NCBI GenBank assembly: GCA_014380625.1
Contig: JACMJL010000153.1
Coordinates: 1-38,937, forward strand
Source: Clostridiaceae bacterium
GTDB lineage: Bacteria; Bacillota; Clostridia; Clostridiales; Clostridiaceae
Direction of reading: 5' to 3'
DNA: 38,937 nucleotides
The notes under the pieces were generated by a model that was not told the origin of the DNA, made no database searches, and saw only the letters and a list, made by a program, of their open reading frames with translations. Positions 8,543 to 16,293 of the stretch are shown here, one piece after another. The position numbers were made by a program, and so were the translations under genes. Each line of letters begins with the position of its first letter. Position 1 is the first letter of the stretch.

Positions 8543-8870
8543 TTATTCGAGGAACTTTTGACGTGATTTATATTTTCAGAATACACTGATATTTGACAGT
8601 ATCGAGATGCAAATTGTCATGTTAATTCATTTTTACTTTATGACTTTATCAAATTAACGTTAAAAAGCAATAATGCAGTGTTTATTTCTACATTTTCCTT
8701 GTATTAATCACTAAATTTCTCATTTTATGCAACTATCACTTCATATATTAAAAACATCTTGCAATCGCTGTTTGTTTTTTGAATATTCTAACACTTATAA
8801 CCACTGTTATATTTTTATCAAAATGAATATTATGAAAGTGTAAAAACTAATGACCTTCCTAAAAAAACAT
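8543..8870. other. AT-rich divergent spacer between opp and dapA
   Basis: About 330 bases without a credible gene on either strand. It contains a CodY-box-like 15-mer at 8571-8585 (11 of 15 matches to AATTTTCWGAAAATT), a TGACA/TGTCA inverted pair at about 8594-8620 and a TTAACGTTAA palindrome at 8654-8663. None is proven. A TATAAT at 8893-8898 is the probable -10 for dapA, but it lacks a good -35. Confidence 0.4.
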
Positions 8871-8930
8871 AGGATTTTTTAAGTTTCTCATATATAATAT
8901 AGTAAGGAAATTTTATTAAGGAGGATTTAA

Positions 8931-9809
8931 ATGAGTATTTTTAAAGGCTCTGGTGTTGCCATAATCACGCCCTTTAATGAACAAGGAATTAATTTTAAAA
9001 AACTTGAAGAATTAATTGAATGGCATATAGAATCTTCTACGGATGCTATAGTTATTTGCGGAACCACCGGTGAAGCATCTACAATGTCTGACCAAGAAAA
9101 AAAGGAAACTATAAAATTCACAGTGGATATGGTAAATAAAAGAATCCCTGTAATTGCAGGAACCGGTTCAAATAATACTGCTGCAACAATTAGTATGAGT
9201 AGATGGGCAGAAAATATTGGTGTAGATGGACTTTTAGTCATAACACCCTATTACAATAAAACCACTGAAAAAGGTTTATTTGAGCATTTTAAAGTTATTG
9301 CTACTAGCGTGAAAACGCCAATAATAATTTATAATGTTCCCTCAAGAACTGGAATGAATATATTACCCAAAACTGTACTAAAACTCACAGAGTTCAAAAA
9401 TATAGTTGCCATTAAAGAAGCAAGTAGTAATATTGCTCAAATCACAGAGATTAAAGCACTTTGTGGTAATAGAATTGACGTTTACTCTGGTAATGATAAT
9501 GAGACCATAGCAATTATGTCCATAGGAGGTATTGGAACGATTTCTGTATCTGCAAATATAATTCCTAGGCAAATACATGATATGTGTACATTCTTTTTAC
9601 AAGGTAAAACCCAAGAAGCTTTACAACTTCAACTTAAATATTTCGCTTTAACAGCAGCTTTATTTATTGAAACAAGTCCAATTCCAGTTAAAACTGCTTT
9701 AAATTTAATGGGTAAAAAAGTTGGCAACCTTAGGCTTCCGCTTTGTGACATGATCGAGGGTAACCTGGAAGTTCTTAAAACTGAAATGAAGATTCAAAAA
9801 TTAATCTAA
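8931..9809 (+). CDS. dapA: 4-hydroxy-tetrahydrodipicolinate synthase (DapA)
   Basis: Cytoplasmic class I aldolase condensing pyruvate with aspartate semialdehyde, the first committed step to lysine and meso-DAP and also to spore dipicolinate. The Schiff-base Lys is Lys162 in [10 protein letters not shown]. Tyr134 ([11 protein letters not shown]) and the CGTTGEAS loop at residues 43-50 complete the active site. 292 residues is the family length. The ATG has AAGGAGG 7 bases upstream. dapB follows 12-15 bases later in the same transcript. A TATAAT lies 33 bases before the gene. No lysine riboswitch is visible in the short leader. Confidence 0.97.
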   Translation: MSIFKGSGVAIITPFNEQGINFKKLEELIEWHIESSTDAIVICGTTGEASTMSDQEKKETIKFTVDMVNKRIPVIAGTGSNNTAATISMSRWAENIGVDGLLVITPYYNKTTEKGLFEHFKVIATSVKTPIIIYNVPSRTGMNILPKTVLKLTEFKNIVAIKEASSNIAQITEIKALCGNRIDVYSGNDNETIAIMSIGGIGTISVSANIIPRQIHDMCTFFLQGKTQEALQLQLKYFALTAALFIETSPIPVKTALNLMGKKVGNLRLPLCDMIEGNLEVLKTEMKIQKLI

Positions 9810-9824
9810 TTATAGGAGGTAATG

Positions 9825-10589
9825 ATGATAAATATTATTTTAAATGGTTGTGGAGGGAAAATGGGTAAGACCATAACCAGTTCAATTACTAACTTTCCAA
9901 ATCTTAATATTGTTGCAGGTATAGACGCTTACTATAATGGAGTAGAAAAGTATCCTATATTTGAAAATATCAGTAAGTGTAATATAAAAGCCAATGTAGT
10001 TTTAGATTTTTCTAGACCAGATTCACTTGAAAGCATAATTAAATTCTGTATAGAAAAAAATTTACCTCTAGTACTCTGCACTACAGGATTTACAGAAGAA
10101 CAAATTGATATAATTAATACAACTAGTAAATCTATCCCAATTTTCCGTTCAGGTAATATGTCTCTTGGAATTAATGTTGTAAACTCTATATTAAAACAAG
10201 TTTCAGCCTTACTTTATGATGGTTTTGATATTGAAATAATTGAAAAGCATCATAATCAAAAGGTAGATGCACCCAGTGGGACTGCTTTACTTTTAGCAGA
10301 TACAATAAAAGCCTCTATTTTAGAAGAGACTAGCTATATAAAGGGTAGAGATGGGATTGCCAAAAGGCAGCATAATGAGATTGGGATTCATGCAATAAGA
10401 GGTGGTAATATTATTGGCGAACATTCAGTAATTTTTGCTGGTCAAGGTGAAGTTATTGAAATTAAACACGAGGCCCTTTCACGAGATGTTTTCGCAGTTG
10501 GTGCACTTAAGGCTTGTGGATTTATTCAAGGAAAGCTACCTGGAATGTACAATATGGATGATTTAATTAATCAATCCATTAAAGGATAA
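9825..10589 (+). CDS. dapB: 4-hydroxy-tetrahydrodipicolinate reductase (DapB)
   Basis: NAD(P)H-dependent reductase that converts the DapA product to tetrahydrodipicolinate. The nucleotide-binding motif is GCGGKMGKT at residues 7-15. The catalytic and substrate region is [18 protein letters not shown] (His-His, then Lys, then the SGTA loop), at about residues 141-158. Of two adjacent ATG codons I prefer the second, at 9825 (254 residues), because AGGAGG is 5 bases before it and only 2 before the first. The protein is slightly shorter than the 265-270 of Bacillus but has all core motifs. It is the second gene of a dapA-dapB pair. Confidence 0.96.
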   Translation: MINIILNGCGGKMGKTITSSITNFPNLNIVAGIDAYYNGVEKYPIFENISKCNIKANVVLDFSRPDSLESIIKFCIEKNLPLVLCTTGFTEEQIDIINTTSKSIPIFRSGNMSLGINVVNSILKQVSALLYDGFDIEIIEKHHNQKVDAPSGTALLLADTIKASILEETSYIKGRDGIAKRQHNEIGIHAIRGGNIIGEHSVIFAGQGEVIEIKHEALSRDVFAVGALKACGFIQGKLPGMYNMDDLINQSIKG

Positions 10590-10595
10590 TTATTA

Positions 10596-10624
10596 TTGAT
10601 TAATTTTAATTATTAGTGTATAAT
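10596..10624 (+). promoter_or_regulatory. sigma-A promoter for the glutaredoxin-like gene
   Basis: TTGATT (10596-10601), a 17-base spacer and TATAAT (10619-10624) lie just after the dapB stop. The next gene therefore has its own promoter. Confidence 0.7.
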
Positions 10625-10672
10625 ATTATTATAAGTTAATTTTATATTAATATTTTAGGAGTGATATTTAAA

Positions 10673-10900
10673 ATGAAACAAATAGATATATATACAAGTA
10701 ATAATTGCCAATATTGTCATGAAGCAATGGAATTTTTTAATGAAAGTAACCTTGAATTTACTGAGCATAACATATCAATAAATAAAGAAGCTAAGTCGTC
10801 AATAATTAAAAAAGGTTATAGGTCAGTTCCTCTTATTATAATTGATGGACAAGAAATATTAGGTTTTAATAAAGAAAGAATTGTAACCTTATTAATTTAG
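10673..10900 (+). CDS. glutaredoxin-like thiol-disulfide protein
   Basis: Small cytoplasmic redox protein of 75 residues with a CxxC centre, NCQYCHEA, near residues 12-15 after IDIYTSN. The cis-Pro motif is SVPLIIIDG, and GFNKERI near the end matches the NrdH/glutaredoxin fold. The chosen ATG at 10673 follows AGGAG by 11 bases; a GTG at 10661 is part of that site. The gene has its own promoter and is followed by the structured RNA candidate. It could reduce ribonucleotide reductase (NrdH-like) or other disulfides; partners are not indicated. Confidence 0.85.
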   Translation: MKQIDIYTSNNCQYCHEAMEFFNESNLEFTEHNISINKEAKSSIIKKGYRSVPLIIIDGQEILGFNKERIVTLLI

Positions 10901-10917
10901 TTTCTAGAGATACTATT

Positions 10918-11019
10918 TCCTGCGGCCCTGGATTTGATGTGTTGAGATTATCCGCGAGAGCCTAGTTTTTCTTTGCACAGCAAGGGATCTATAACATAAA
11001 ATTCCAGGTCGCAGGATTT
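10918..11019 (+). ncRNA. structured RNA candidate, 6S-like segment
   Basis: A GC-rich island in AT-rich intergenic DNA. The ends form a long stem: TCCTGCG at 10918-10924 pairs with CGCAGGA at 11013-11019, and inside it CCTGGA pairs with TCCAGG, with one internal mismatch. Within lies TGATGTGTTGAG...GCCTAGTTTTT, which resembles, from memory, the 5' half of Firmicute 6S RNA. A small hairpin CTTTGC-ACA-GCAAGG at about 10970-10984 caps it. A GATACT sequence at 10909-10914 could be a -10 that would start the RNA at the stem. Against a full 6S RNA: it is only about 102 bases, not 180-200. The strand is favoured as plus by the resemblance, not proven. Confidence 0.45.
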
Positions 11020-11053
11020 GTATATCAAAAAAATATTGGTTTACCTTTTTACC

Positions 11054-12205
11054 TTATTTCAGATGCCTTATCCAATTACCCATTCGATTAATTGCGTCTT
11101 CAAGCTGTGCCATACTATAGGAATAGGATATTCTTATGAAATCTTCCCCTCCAACTCCAAAAGCTGTACCTGGAACTATAGCAACTCCCGCTTCACTAAG
11201 AAGTCTTTCGCAAAACTCTTCACTACTCATACCGAAATTCTTAATTGATGGAAATATATAAAATGCACCTTTGGGAAGTTTACATTCAAAGCCTAATTCA
11301 ATAAGTTTTTCATAAAGAAAATCTCTTCGCTTTTCAAACTCAATTTTCATAAATTCCACATCTTCATTACAACTTAAAAGCCCCTCTAAAGCTCCCCATT
11401 GCCCTATAGACGGTGCACATGACACGCTGTATTGATGTACCTTCATTATGTGTTTCATATATTCTTCTTTTGCACAAACATAACCAATCCTTAATCCTGT
11501 CATGGAAAACATTTTTGAGAAACCACTTACAAGAATAACTTTAGATAACAAAGCTTCGCACTGTGCGATAGAATTATAACTTTCATTAAAATATAAAGCA
11601 CTATAAATTTCATCACTTACAATTATTATGTCTCTTTCTTTAAAAACATTAATTAGCTTATTTTTGTCTATTTGGCTAAGTACTGCTCCTGTTGGATTAG
11701 AAGGAAATGATAATACAAATATTTTGGGTTTGACCCGATCTAATATTATTTTTAACTCATGAAAATCTATACCGAATTCACTATTTAAATTATAATTAAC
11801 TACCTGCCCACCCACAAGCTTTACACAGCTTTCATAAGCCGGGTAGGCAGGAGTTGGTATCAACACCTTATCTCCAGTGTTTATTAGAGCCGTAAATACA
11901 CTTAAGAGGCCCTCGCTACCACCAACAGTTACGCAGACCTCCTTAGGTGAATAGCATATATTCATATTTTTTAAGTATTTTGAGATTTCTAACCTTAACT
12001 CAATTATTCCTGCATTAGGCGTATATGTAGTTTTTCCATCAATAATAGCTTTTATCATTGCTTCCTTTACCCTTTGTGGCACTTTAAAATCCGGTTGACC
12101 CAAGGTTAAGGAAATTGCAGATGGATATTTCTCAACCTTATTAAAAAATTTTCTTATTCCTGAAATCTCTATACTTTGTACGTTGTTTGAAATCGCATTA
12201 TTCAT
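11054..12205 (-). CDS. patA: N-acetyl-LL-diaminopimelate aminotransferase (PatA-like)
   Basis: Fold-type I PLP aminotransferase, 383 residues. It shares with Bacillus PatA the segments IEISGIRKF near the N-terminus, LGQPDF, and KHIMKVHQYSVSCAPSI. The PLP Lys is Lys231 (SGFSKMFSMTGLRIGY). Asn170 (PSNPTG), Asp198 and Tyr201 (SDEIYS) contact PLP, and Arg239 belongs to the substrate-binding set. The proposed reaction transfers the amino group from glutamate to N-acetyl-2-amino-6-oxopimelate. This is supported by dapA, dapB and dapH within 3 kb. It lies 30 bases downstream of cobO with an AGGAGG site, so it is probably cotranscribed with it. A broad-specificity aspartate or aromatic aminotransferase remains possible. 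Confidence 0.82.
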   Translation of the reverse strand: MNNAISNNVQSIEISGIRKFFNKVEKYPSAISLTLGQPDFKVPQRVKEAMIKAIIDGKTTYTPNAGIIELRLEISKYLKNMNICYSPKEVCVTVGGSEGLLSVFTALINTGDKVLIPTPAYPAYESCVKLVGGQVVNYNLNSEFGIDFHELKIILDRVKPKIFVLSFPSNPTGAVLSQIDKNKLINVFKERDIIIVSDEIYSALYFNESYNSIAQCEALLSKVILVSGFSKMFSMTGLRIGYVCAKEEYMKHIMKVHQYSVSCAPSIGQWGALEGLLSCNEDVEFMKIEFEKRRDFLYEKLIELGFECKLPKGAFYIFPSIKNFGMSSEEFCERLLSEAGVAIVPGTAFGVGGEDFIRISYSYSMAQLEDAINRMGNWIRHLK

Positions 12206-12235
12206 AAAATCCTCCTAAAAAAACTAATTAATTTA

Positions 12236-12775
12236 TCAATACTCTATGCCCTCTCTTGATGAAATACCCTGCTCAAAATAATGTTTAATTTGCTTCATTT
12301 CTGTAACCAAGTCAGCCTTATCTATAATGCTTTGTGGTGCATTTCTACCTGTTAAAACAAGCTCCATATTATCTGGTTTTAACGATATTAATTCTTGTAT
12401 TTGTTCAATGCATAATAATTTATTACTTAATGCCCCCATAACTTCATCTAGTATTAATATATCACAACCTTCTTCTTTTAAAGTTGAAATACAAAACTCA
12501 TAGGCCTCTTGAATTTCCCTTTTTAATTCTAATTTCTCCTCCTCCTTTAAGGTCCAAAAAAAACCTCTAGGCTTTTCAAATCTCATAATCGCAAAATTAG
12601 GCTCTAGTAATTTGGCACTATTAAGTTCACCTGTGGAGCCACCCTTTAGAAACTGAACCATAATTACCTTGTAACCATCACCTGCAGCTCTAACCGCAAG
12701 ACCCACTGCAGCAGTAGTCTTACCTTTACCATTTCCTGTATAGACTTGAAGGAAACCTTTTTTTAATTTATGCAT
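12236..12775 (-). CDS. cobO: corrinoid adenosyltransferase (CobO/BtuR type)
   Basis: ATP:cob(I)alamin or cob(I)yrinic acid a,c-diamide adenosyltransferase, which adds the 5'-deoxyadenosyl group in coenzyme B12 synthesis or salvage. The P-loop is GNGKGKTTAAVG at residues 14-25. The family motifs VQFLKGG, LDEVMGAL (Walker B-like) and LVLTGRNAP are in order. 179 residues is typical. The ATG follows AGGAGGAAGAAGTGTT, a strong but slightly long-spaced site. A TATAAT at 12808-12813 may be the -10. It is divergent from dapH and followed by patA. No cobalamin riboswitch fits in the 113-base upstream gap. Confidence 0.93.
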   Translation of the reverse strand: MHKLKKGFLQVYTGNGKGKTTAAVGLAVRAAGDGYKVIMVQFLKGGSTGELNSAKLLEPNFAIMRFEKPRGFFWTLKEEEKLELKREIQEAYEFCISTLKEEGCDILILDEVMGALSNKLLCIEQIQELISLKPDNMELVLTGRNAPQSIIDKADLVTEMKQIKHYFEQGISSREGIEY

Positions 12776-12888
12776 AACACTTCTTCCTCCTCATTATCTT
12801 TTTATTTATTATATAACATTTTTATATTTATAAAAAGTATGGTATTATTTACTTCAGAAACCTTATTAAAATTACGGAGGGATACATT

Positions 12889-13599
12889 ATGGATTATGAT
12901 TTTACAGACCCTTATGAAATAGCACGATTCATAAAAGAATCAAAGAAAACAACACCAGTTAAAGTTTACATAGACGGTGAAATTGGTGGTCTTCAATATG
13001 GAGACATAGAAGTATACGGTTCTAATAGCTTTTATGTTTTATTTGGAGACGGAAAAGAAATTTCAGATTTTGTTTTGACTAACAAAGAAAAAATAAAAAA
13101 ATTTAAAATGGAGATAGATAGAAGAAATTCAGCTATTCCACTTTTAGATCTTTTACGAATAGACGCAAGAATAGAACCTGGTGCAATTATTCGAGATAAG
13201 GTTACAATTGGTAAAAATGCAGTCATAATGATGGGAGCCGTAATAAATATTGGAGCGGAAATCGGAGACGAAACAATGATAGATATGAACGCTGTCATTG
13301 GAGCTAGAGGAAAAATCGGTAAAAGAGTTCATGTTGGTGCTGGTGCCGTTGTGGCTGGAGTGCTAGAACCACCTAGTAAAAGTCCTTCAGAAATAGGTGA
13401 TAATGTTTTAATTGGAGCTAATGCTGTTATTCTTGAAGGGATTAAGGTAGGGAAAAATGCCGTAGTCGCTGCAGGTTCAGTGGTTGTGGAAGATGTTCCT
13501 GAAGGTGTAGTTGTTGCTGGAACCCCAGCAAGGATAATTAAAACTGTTGATGAAAAGACAAAAGGAAAAACTCAACTTTTAGATGATTTAAGAAGGTAA
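12889..13599 (+). CDS. dapH: tetrahydrodipicolinate N-acetyltransferase (DapH)
   Basis: Left-handed beta-helix acyltransferase that uses acetyl-CoA to acetylate tetrahydrodipicolinate, opening the acetylase branch of DAP synthesis. The N-terminus [21 protein letters not shown] is typical of DapH. Hexapeptide repeats occupy about residues 95-215 (for example [20 protein letters not shown]). The C-terminal GTPARIIK is the usual cap. 236 residues is the normal length. The start has ACGGAGG 8-9 bases upstream. It ends just before a shared convergent terminator. Together with PatA on the other side of cobO it defines the acetylase rather than succinylase or DapL pathway. Confidence 0.96.
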   Translation: MDYDFTDPYEIARFIKESKKTTPVKVYIDGEIGGLQYGDIEVYGSNSFYVLFGDGKEISDFVLTNKEKIKKFKMEIDRRNSAIPLLDLLRIDARIEPGAIIRDKVTIGKNAVIMMGAVINIGAEIGDETMIDMNAVIGARGKIGKRVHVGAGAVVAGVLEPPSKSPSEIGDNVLIGANAVILEGIKVGKNAVVAAGSVVVEDVPEGVVVAGTPARIIKTVDEKTKGKTQLLDDLRR

Positions 13600-13600
13600 A

Positions 13601-13628
13601 AAAAGGTAGACCGAAAGGTCTACCTTTT
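13601..13628. terminator. bidirectional terminator between dapH and the SSB-like gene
   Basis: Perfect 12-bp stem (13601-13612 and 13617-13628) with a GAAA tetraloop and A/T runs at the base. It starts 1 base after the dapH stop and overlaps the last bases of the convergent gene. Confidence 0.92.
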
Positions 13629-14304
13629 AAATTGTATTCTCTTCTAATTCTTCTTCAAATTCTTCCGAAGAGTCAATTGAATCATTTTTATTTATTCGTT
13701 CCATTTTTGAAATTGAAACTTCATATGCAACTTTCCTAATAAGTTCACTTTCTGAAACTCGCTTCTGGTATTCTCGACTTTGAAGTCTACCCCATACCCT
13801 TATGTTATCTCCAACCTCAAGTTGCTTACAAAAACGTGAGTTTCTTCCCCAAGCAATAGTAGGAATATAATCTGACTTATTATAGGATCTATTTACTGCA
13901 AGAAGCATGTCAGCTATTTCTCTTCCAAAAGGAGTAGTTCTATAGATTGGTTGTTTACAAATATATCCGTCAAGATATATCTGATTAGGATTTTTGCTTT
14001 TTTCTACACAAGGAGTAATATCTCTTGCAAATACAGTTAAAATTAATCTATTTGCTCCCTCTATAAATTTATTATAGGACCTCAATTGTCCTTCAACAAT
14101 TAGCTCTGCATCAACAGATATTTCCATTCCCGCAATTAGCCTTTCAGATACGGTTATCAAAAGCACATCCTTGGCATCACTTAACCTTTGTACCTCTAAA
14201 TTAAAAGTATAAAACCCCTCTCCATACATTTCATGGCTAAATTCAAGACCTGACAGAACTTTTCCCTCTAAATAAATTTTATTGTTTAACATTAAATTGT
14301 CCAT
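13627..14304 (-). CDS. single-stranded DNA-binding-like protein with two OB folds
   Basis: 225-residue cytoplasmic protein with two SSB-like OB domains in tandem. The first spans about residues 7-110 (NKIYLEGKVLSG ... ISVDAELIVEGQLRSY), the second about 115-205 (NQIYLDGYICKQPIYRTTPFGREIADMLLAVNRSY ... GDNIRVWGRLQSREYQ). The second carries the stronger SSB pattern. The C-terminal 20 residues are acidic (EEFEEELEENTI), but the end is not the canonical DDxIPF that recruits SSB partners. It is a clostridial paralogue rather than the main replication SSB, which has one domain. Its stop overlaps a convergent terminator. The function is not established; single-strand binding is inferred from the folds. 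Confidence 0.75.
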   Translation of the reverse strand: MDNLMLNNKIYLEGKVLSGLEFSHEMYGEGFYTFNLEVQRLSDAKDVLLITVSERLIAGMEISVDAELIVEGQLRSYNKFIEGANRLILTVFARDITPCVEKSKNPNQIYLDGYICKQPIYRTTPFGREIADMLLAVNRSYNKSDYIPTIAWGRNSRFCKQLEVGDNIRVWGRLQSREYQKRVSESELIRKVAYEVSISKMERINKNDSIDSSEEFEEELEENTI

Positions 14305-14399
14305 CTAAACCCCTCTCTCCATTCGTATTTTAATAATTCTTTCATAAAAAATAATATTCGAGTTTTCCAGAAAATATGCATCTTTTGTATTAACTTCTG

Positions 14400-14912
14400 C
14401 TAAACTGAATATATTAAATTATTATTATCCAACTTATTCCTTACTTGTTTTGAATCCATACCTTCAATCAAGGCAATGGTTATAGCTACCATATACATAT
14501 ATAGATAGTCTTCATTATCTATATGAACCAGAATAGGAATTTCCTGTGGCTCAAGCACTCTAAAGGAGTTAACATTTATAAACCTTTGTATACAATAAAC
14601 AAAACCTGAACCCTCTTTTTCAAAACTTGATATAGTTATGGTATTTTTAAACCCATAACCATAAGTAATCAAATTACCTTCTACTAAATTTTTGTTTTGA
14701 ATTACTTTATCCATATTAACTAAATAATGATTACACTTAACTTCTTTACTCTTTATTAAAACAGTGGAATTTAAAATTACATAATTGTATAAATCGCGGT
14801 TCAATTTTGAGCTTAAGTTTATGTAGTCTAAACCTAACTGTTTCATTATACTTATTAATTTTAACTTAAATGTCATTTCATCCTTTTCACCTAATATTGC
14901 AATATTAACCAC
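14400..14912 (-). CDS. uncharacterised protein, possibly Mur-ligase-derived
   Basis: I start at the GTG at 14912 (170 residues) because AGGAG lies 8 bases upstream; the upstream in-frame ATG at 15008 has no site. The sequence reads VNIAILGEKDEMT at the N-terminus. The stretch NLITYGYGFKNTITISSF is followed by YCIQRFINV and EPQEIPI, then a helical end. The TYG...NTITISS pattern and the order of elements are reminiscent of the middle of MurC/MurE-type ligases (YGxxxKATxTASS). There is no P-loop and the protein is far shorter. It could be a reduced, non-catalytic relative. This is an inference from motif memory; no function is claimed. It lies between the SSB-like and deacetylase genes, all on minus. 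Confidence 0.6.
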   Translation of the reverse strand: MVNIAILGEKDEMTFKLKLISIMKQLGLDYINLSSKLNRDLYNYVILNSTVLIKSKEVKCNHYLVNMDKVIQNKNLVEGNLITYGYGFKNTITISSFEKEGSGFVYCIQRFINVNSFRVLEPQEIPILVHIDNEDYLYMYMVAITIALIEGMDSKQVRNKLDNNNLIYSV

Positions 14913-15023
14913 ATTACCATCTCCTATTATGAATAAGGTTAATCTTATTCTTAACAACAGATTTTTTTTTATGCTATTTAAATAATAAATGTTTAAACAT
15001 ATTTCCATTATAATACATTTTTC

Positions 15024-15779
15024 CTAATTTGCAATAGTGTTGTCAGGTATTTGTTTCCCTTCATTGTTTAAATAAAAGTTGTTTTTATATATTAAATCTG
15101 AAACTGTGACAAATTTATACCCATTATTTTGTAATTTTTCAATGATTTTAGGAAGATTTTGAGGAGTATATTTTGCATTATTGTGAAACAGAATAATTGA
15201 ACCAGATTTTGATTTAGTAATGACTCGTTGATACTCAATCTCAGCGCCTTGTTCTTTCCAATCTATGCTATCAACATCCCATTGTATGCAATACTTCCCA
15301 ATTGATTCAGTGGTTTTTATTACTAAATCATTATACGTACCTTCAGGGCACCTAAATATCTTAGTAGTTTGTCCTGTTATTTCAATGATTTTTTCATCTG
15401 TAGTCAAAATTTCACTCCTTATTTTGTCATTAGAGAGTTGTGTCATATTAGGGTGTTTGTATGAATGGTTTCCAATTTCATGCCCTTGTGTATAGATTTG
15501 CTTTACTTCATCTGGAAACTCATTAGCCCACTTACCAATAATAAAAAAAGTTGCTTTTACATTATATTTTGCTAATAACTCTAGTATCTCTTTAGTATTA
15601 TCTTTTCCCCAGTTTGTATCGAAGGTAATTGCTACTTTTTTTTCATTAGTACACACTGAATATATAGGAACTTTTCTATTGGTTCTAAAAAAAGTGGCCC
15701 TTTCCTTATGATTAATTCCTAAGGATAAGCTAATACAGATAAGGATTAATAAAATTACACTGTATACCTTCCTCTTCAA
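15024..15779 (-). CDS. polysaccharide deacetylase, PdaB-like, probably sporulation related
   Basis: NodB-domain esterase that would remove acetyl groups from peptidoglycan sugars outside the membrane. Residues 5-21 are a hydrophobic signal or anchor. NodB motifs are in order: TFDTNWG (Asp54), HEIGNHSYKH (metal ligands His105 and His109), RCPEGTYN (Arg143), QWDVDSIDW (near 167) and ILFHNN (His199). The second Asp of the usual TFDD is Thr55, similar to the TFD(I/T)xWG form in the PdaB group. The start is a TTG with GGAGG 7-9 bases upstream. It is divergent from a SASP gene. The sporulation role is inferred from resemblance to PdaB and from the neighbour, not proven. Confidence 0.85.
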   Translation of the reverse strand: MKRKVYSVILLILICISLSLGINHKERATFFRTNRKVPIYSVCTNEKKVAITFDTNWGKDNTKEILELLAKYNVKATFFIIGKWANEFPDEVKQIYTQGHEIGNHSYKHPNMTQLSNDKIRSEILTTDEKIIEITGQTTKIFRCPEGTYNDLVIKTTESIGKYCIQWDVDSIDWKEQGAEIEYQRVITKSKSGSIILFHNNAKYTPQNLPKIIEKLQNNGYKFVTVSDLIYKNNFYLNNEGKQIPDNTIAN

Positions 15780-15880
15780 AATATTCCTCCAACAATTATT
15801 ATATTAATTTATATTCTCAATATATTAAAAGAGACCAAAGCAGGGTGGATAACTTCTCCACCTTTGCCTAAAAACTTATA

Positions 15881-15909
15881 GTATATTGAAAATTATAAAG
15901 TACAAACTA
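15881..15909 (+). promoter_or_regulatory. sigma-G/sigma-F-like forespore promoter
   Basis: GTATA (15881-15885), a 17-base spacer and CAAACTA (15903-15909) match the sigma-G consensus GHATR / CATDHTA with one -10 mismatch. It is positioned 34 bases before a SASP start, as expected for a forespore gene. Confidence 0.55.
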
Positions 15910-15943
15910 TAAATACAAAATTATATAAAGGAGAAATGTTATT

Positions 15944-16189
15944 ATGGCTTTAGGACAAAATGGAAGCGGAAGAACACAACTTGTCAAGGAAGCACATTCT
16001 CAACTTGACAATATGAAATATGAAATCGCTGAGGAATTAACGCTTGGAGTACATCAAGGGTCGGAAGACTACTGGGGGGCAGTTACCTCAAGAAATTGTG
16101 GTAATGTAGGTGGAGAAATGGTTAAGAGATTAATTTACATGGGCGAAAATGATTTAGTAAATGGAAGTAAGGCACCTTTAAAAAAATAA
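15944..16189 (+). CDS. alpha/beta-type small acid-soluble spore protein
   Basis: Classic SASP of 81 residues that would bind spore DNA as a helix-turn-helix-like clamp. The two conserved regions are seen: DNMKYEIAEEL, including the GPR cleavage context, and GNVGGEMVKRLI. Between them VHQGSEDYWGAVTSR is the longer linker usual in clostridia. The ATG follows AAAGGAG by about 9 bases. A forespore-type promoter precedes it and a strong terminator follows, so it is monocistronic. Its spore role is well founded from the family. Confidence 0.97.
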   Translation: MALGQNGSGRTQLVKEAHSQLDNMKYEIAEELTLGVHQGSEDYWGAVTSRNCGNVGGEMVKRLIYMGENDLVNGSKAPLKK

Positions 16190-16198
16190 GAATTTTCT

Positions 16199-16230
16199 AA
16201 GCACCGATATTTTCGGTGCTTATTTTATTT
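16199..16230 (+). terminator. terminator after the SASP gene
   Basis: A 9-bp stem (16199-16207 and 16213-16221) with a 5-base loop is followed by a T-rich tail TATTTTATTT. Confidence 0.9.
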
Positions 16231-16293
16231 CAGATACCTTAAAAGGTTTTTTTTATGATATAATAAAATTAATTATTTAAGGAGGTACGATTA

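Noticed and set aside
8543-8930. Lysine riboswitch before dapA
   Set aside because: No long conserved GC-rich multi-stem leader is seen; the stretch is AT-rich and the probable -10 is only 33 bases from the gene.
10918-11019. SRP (4.5S) RNA as identity of the structured RNA
   Set aside because: Right length, but it lacks the conserved GGTCAGG...GGAAGGAAGCAGCC loop.
11054-12205. DapL (LL-DAP aminotransferase)
   Set aside because: Sequence segments match PatA (EISGIRKF, HQYSVSCAPSI), and dapH is nearby, so the acetylase pathway fits better.
12776-12888. Cobalamin riboswitch for cobO
   Set aside because: Only 113 bases separate the divergent genes, and no B12-box-like sequence is present.
15844-15862. 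GGTGGA/TCCACC hairpin as a terminator
   Set aside because: Short stem with little T-run, lying between divergent starts where no transcript needs to end.
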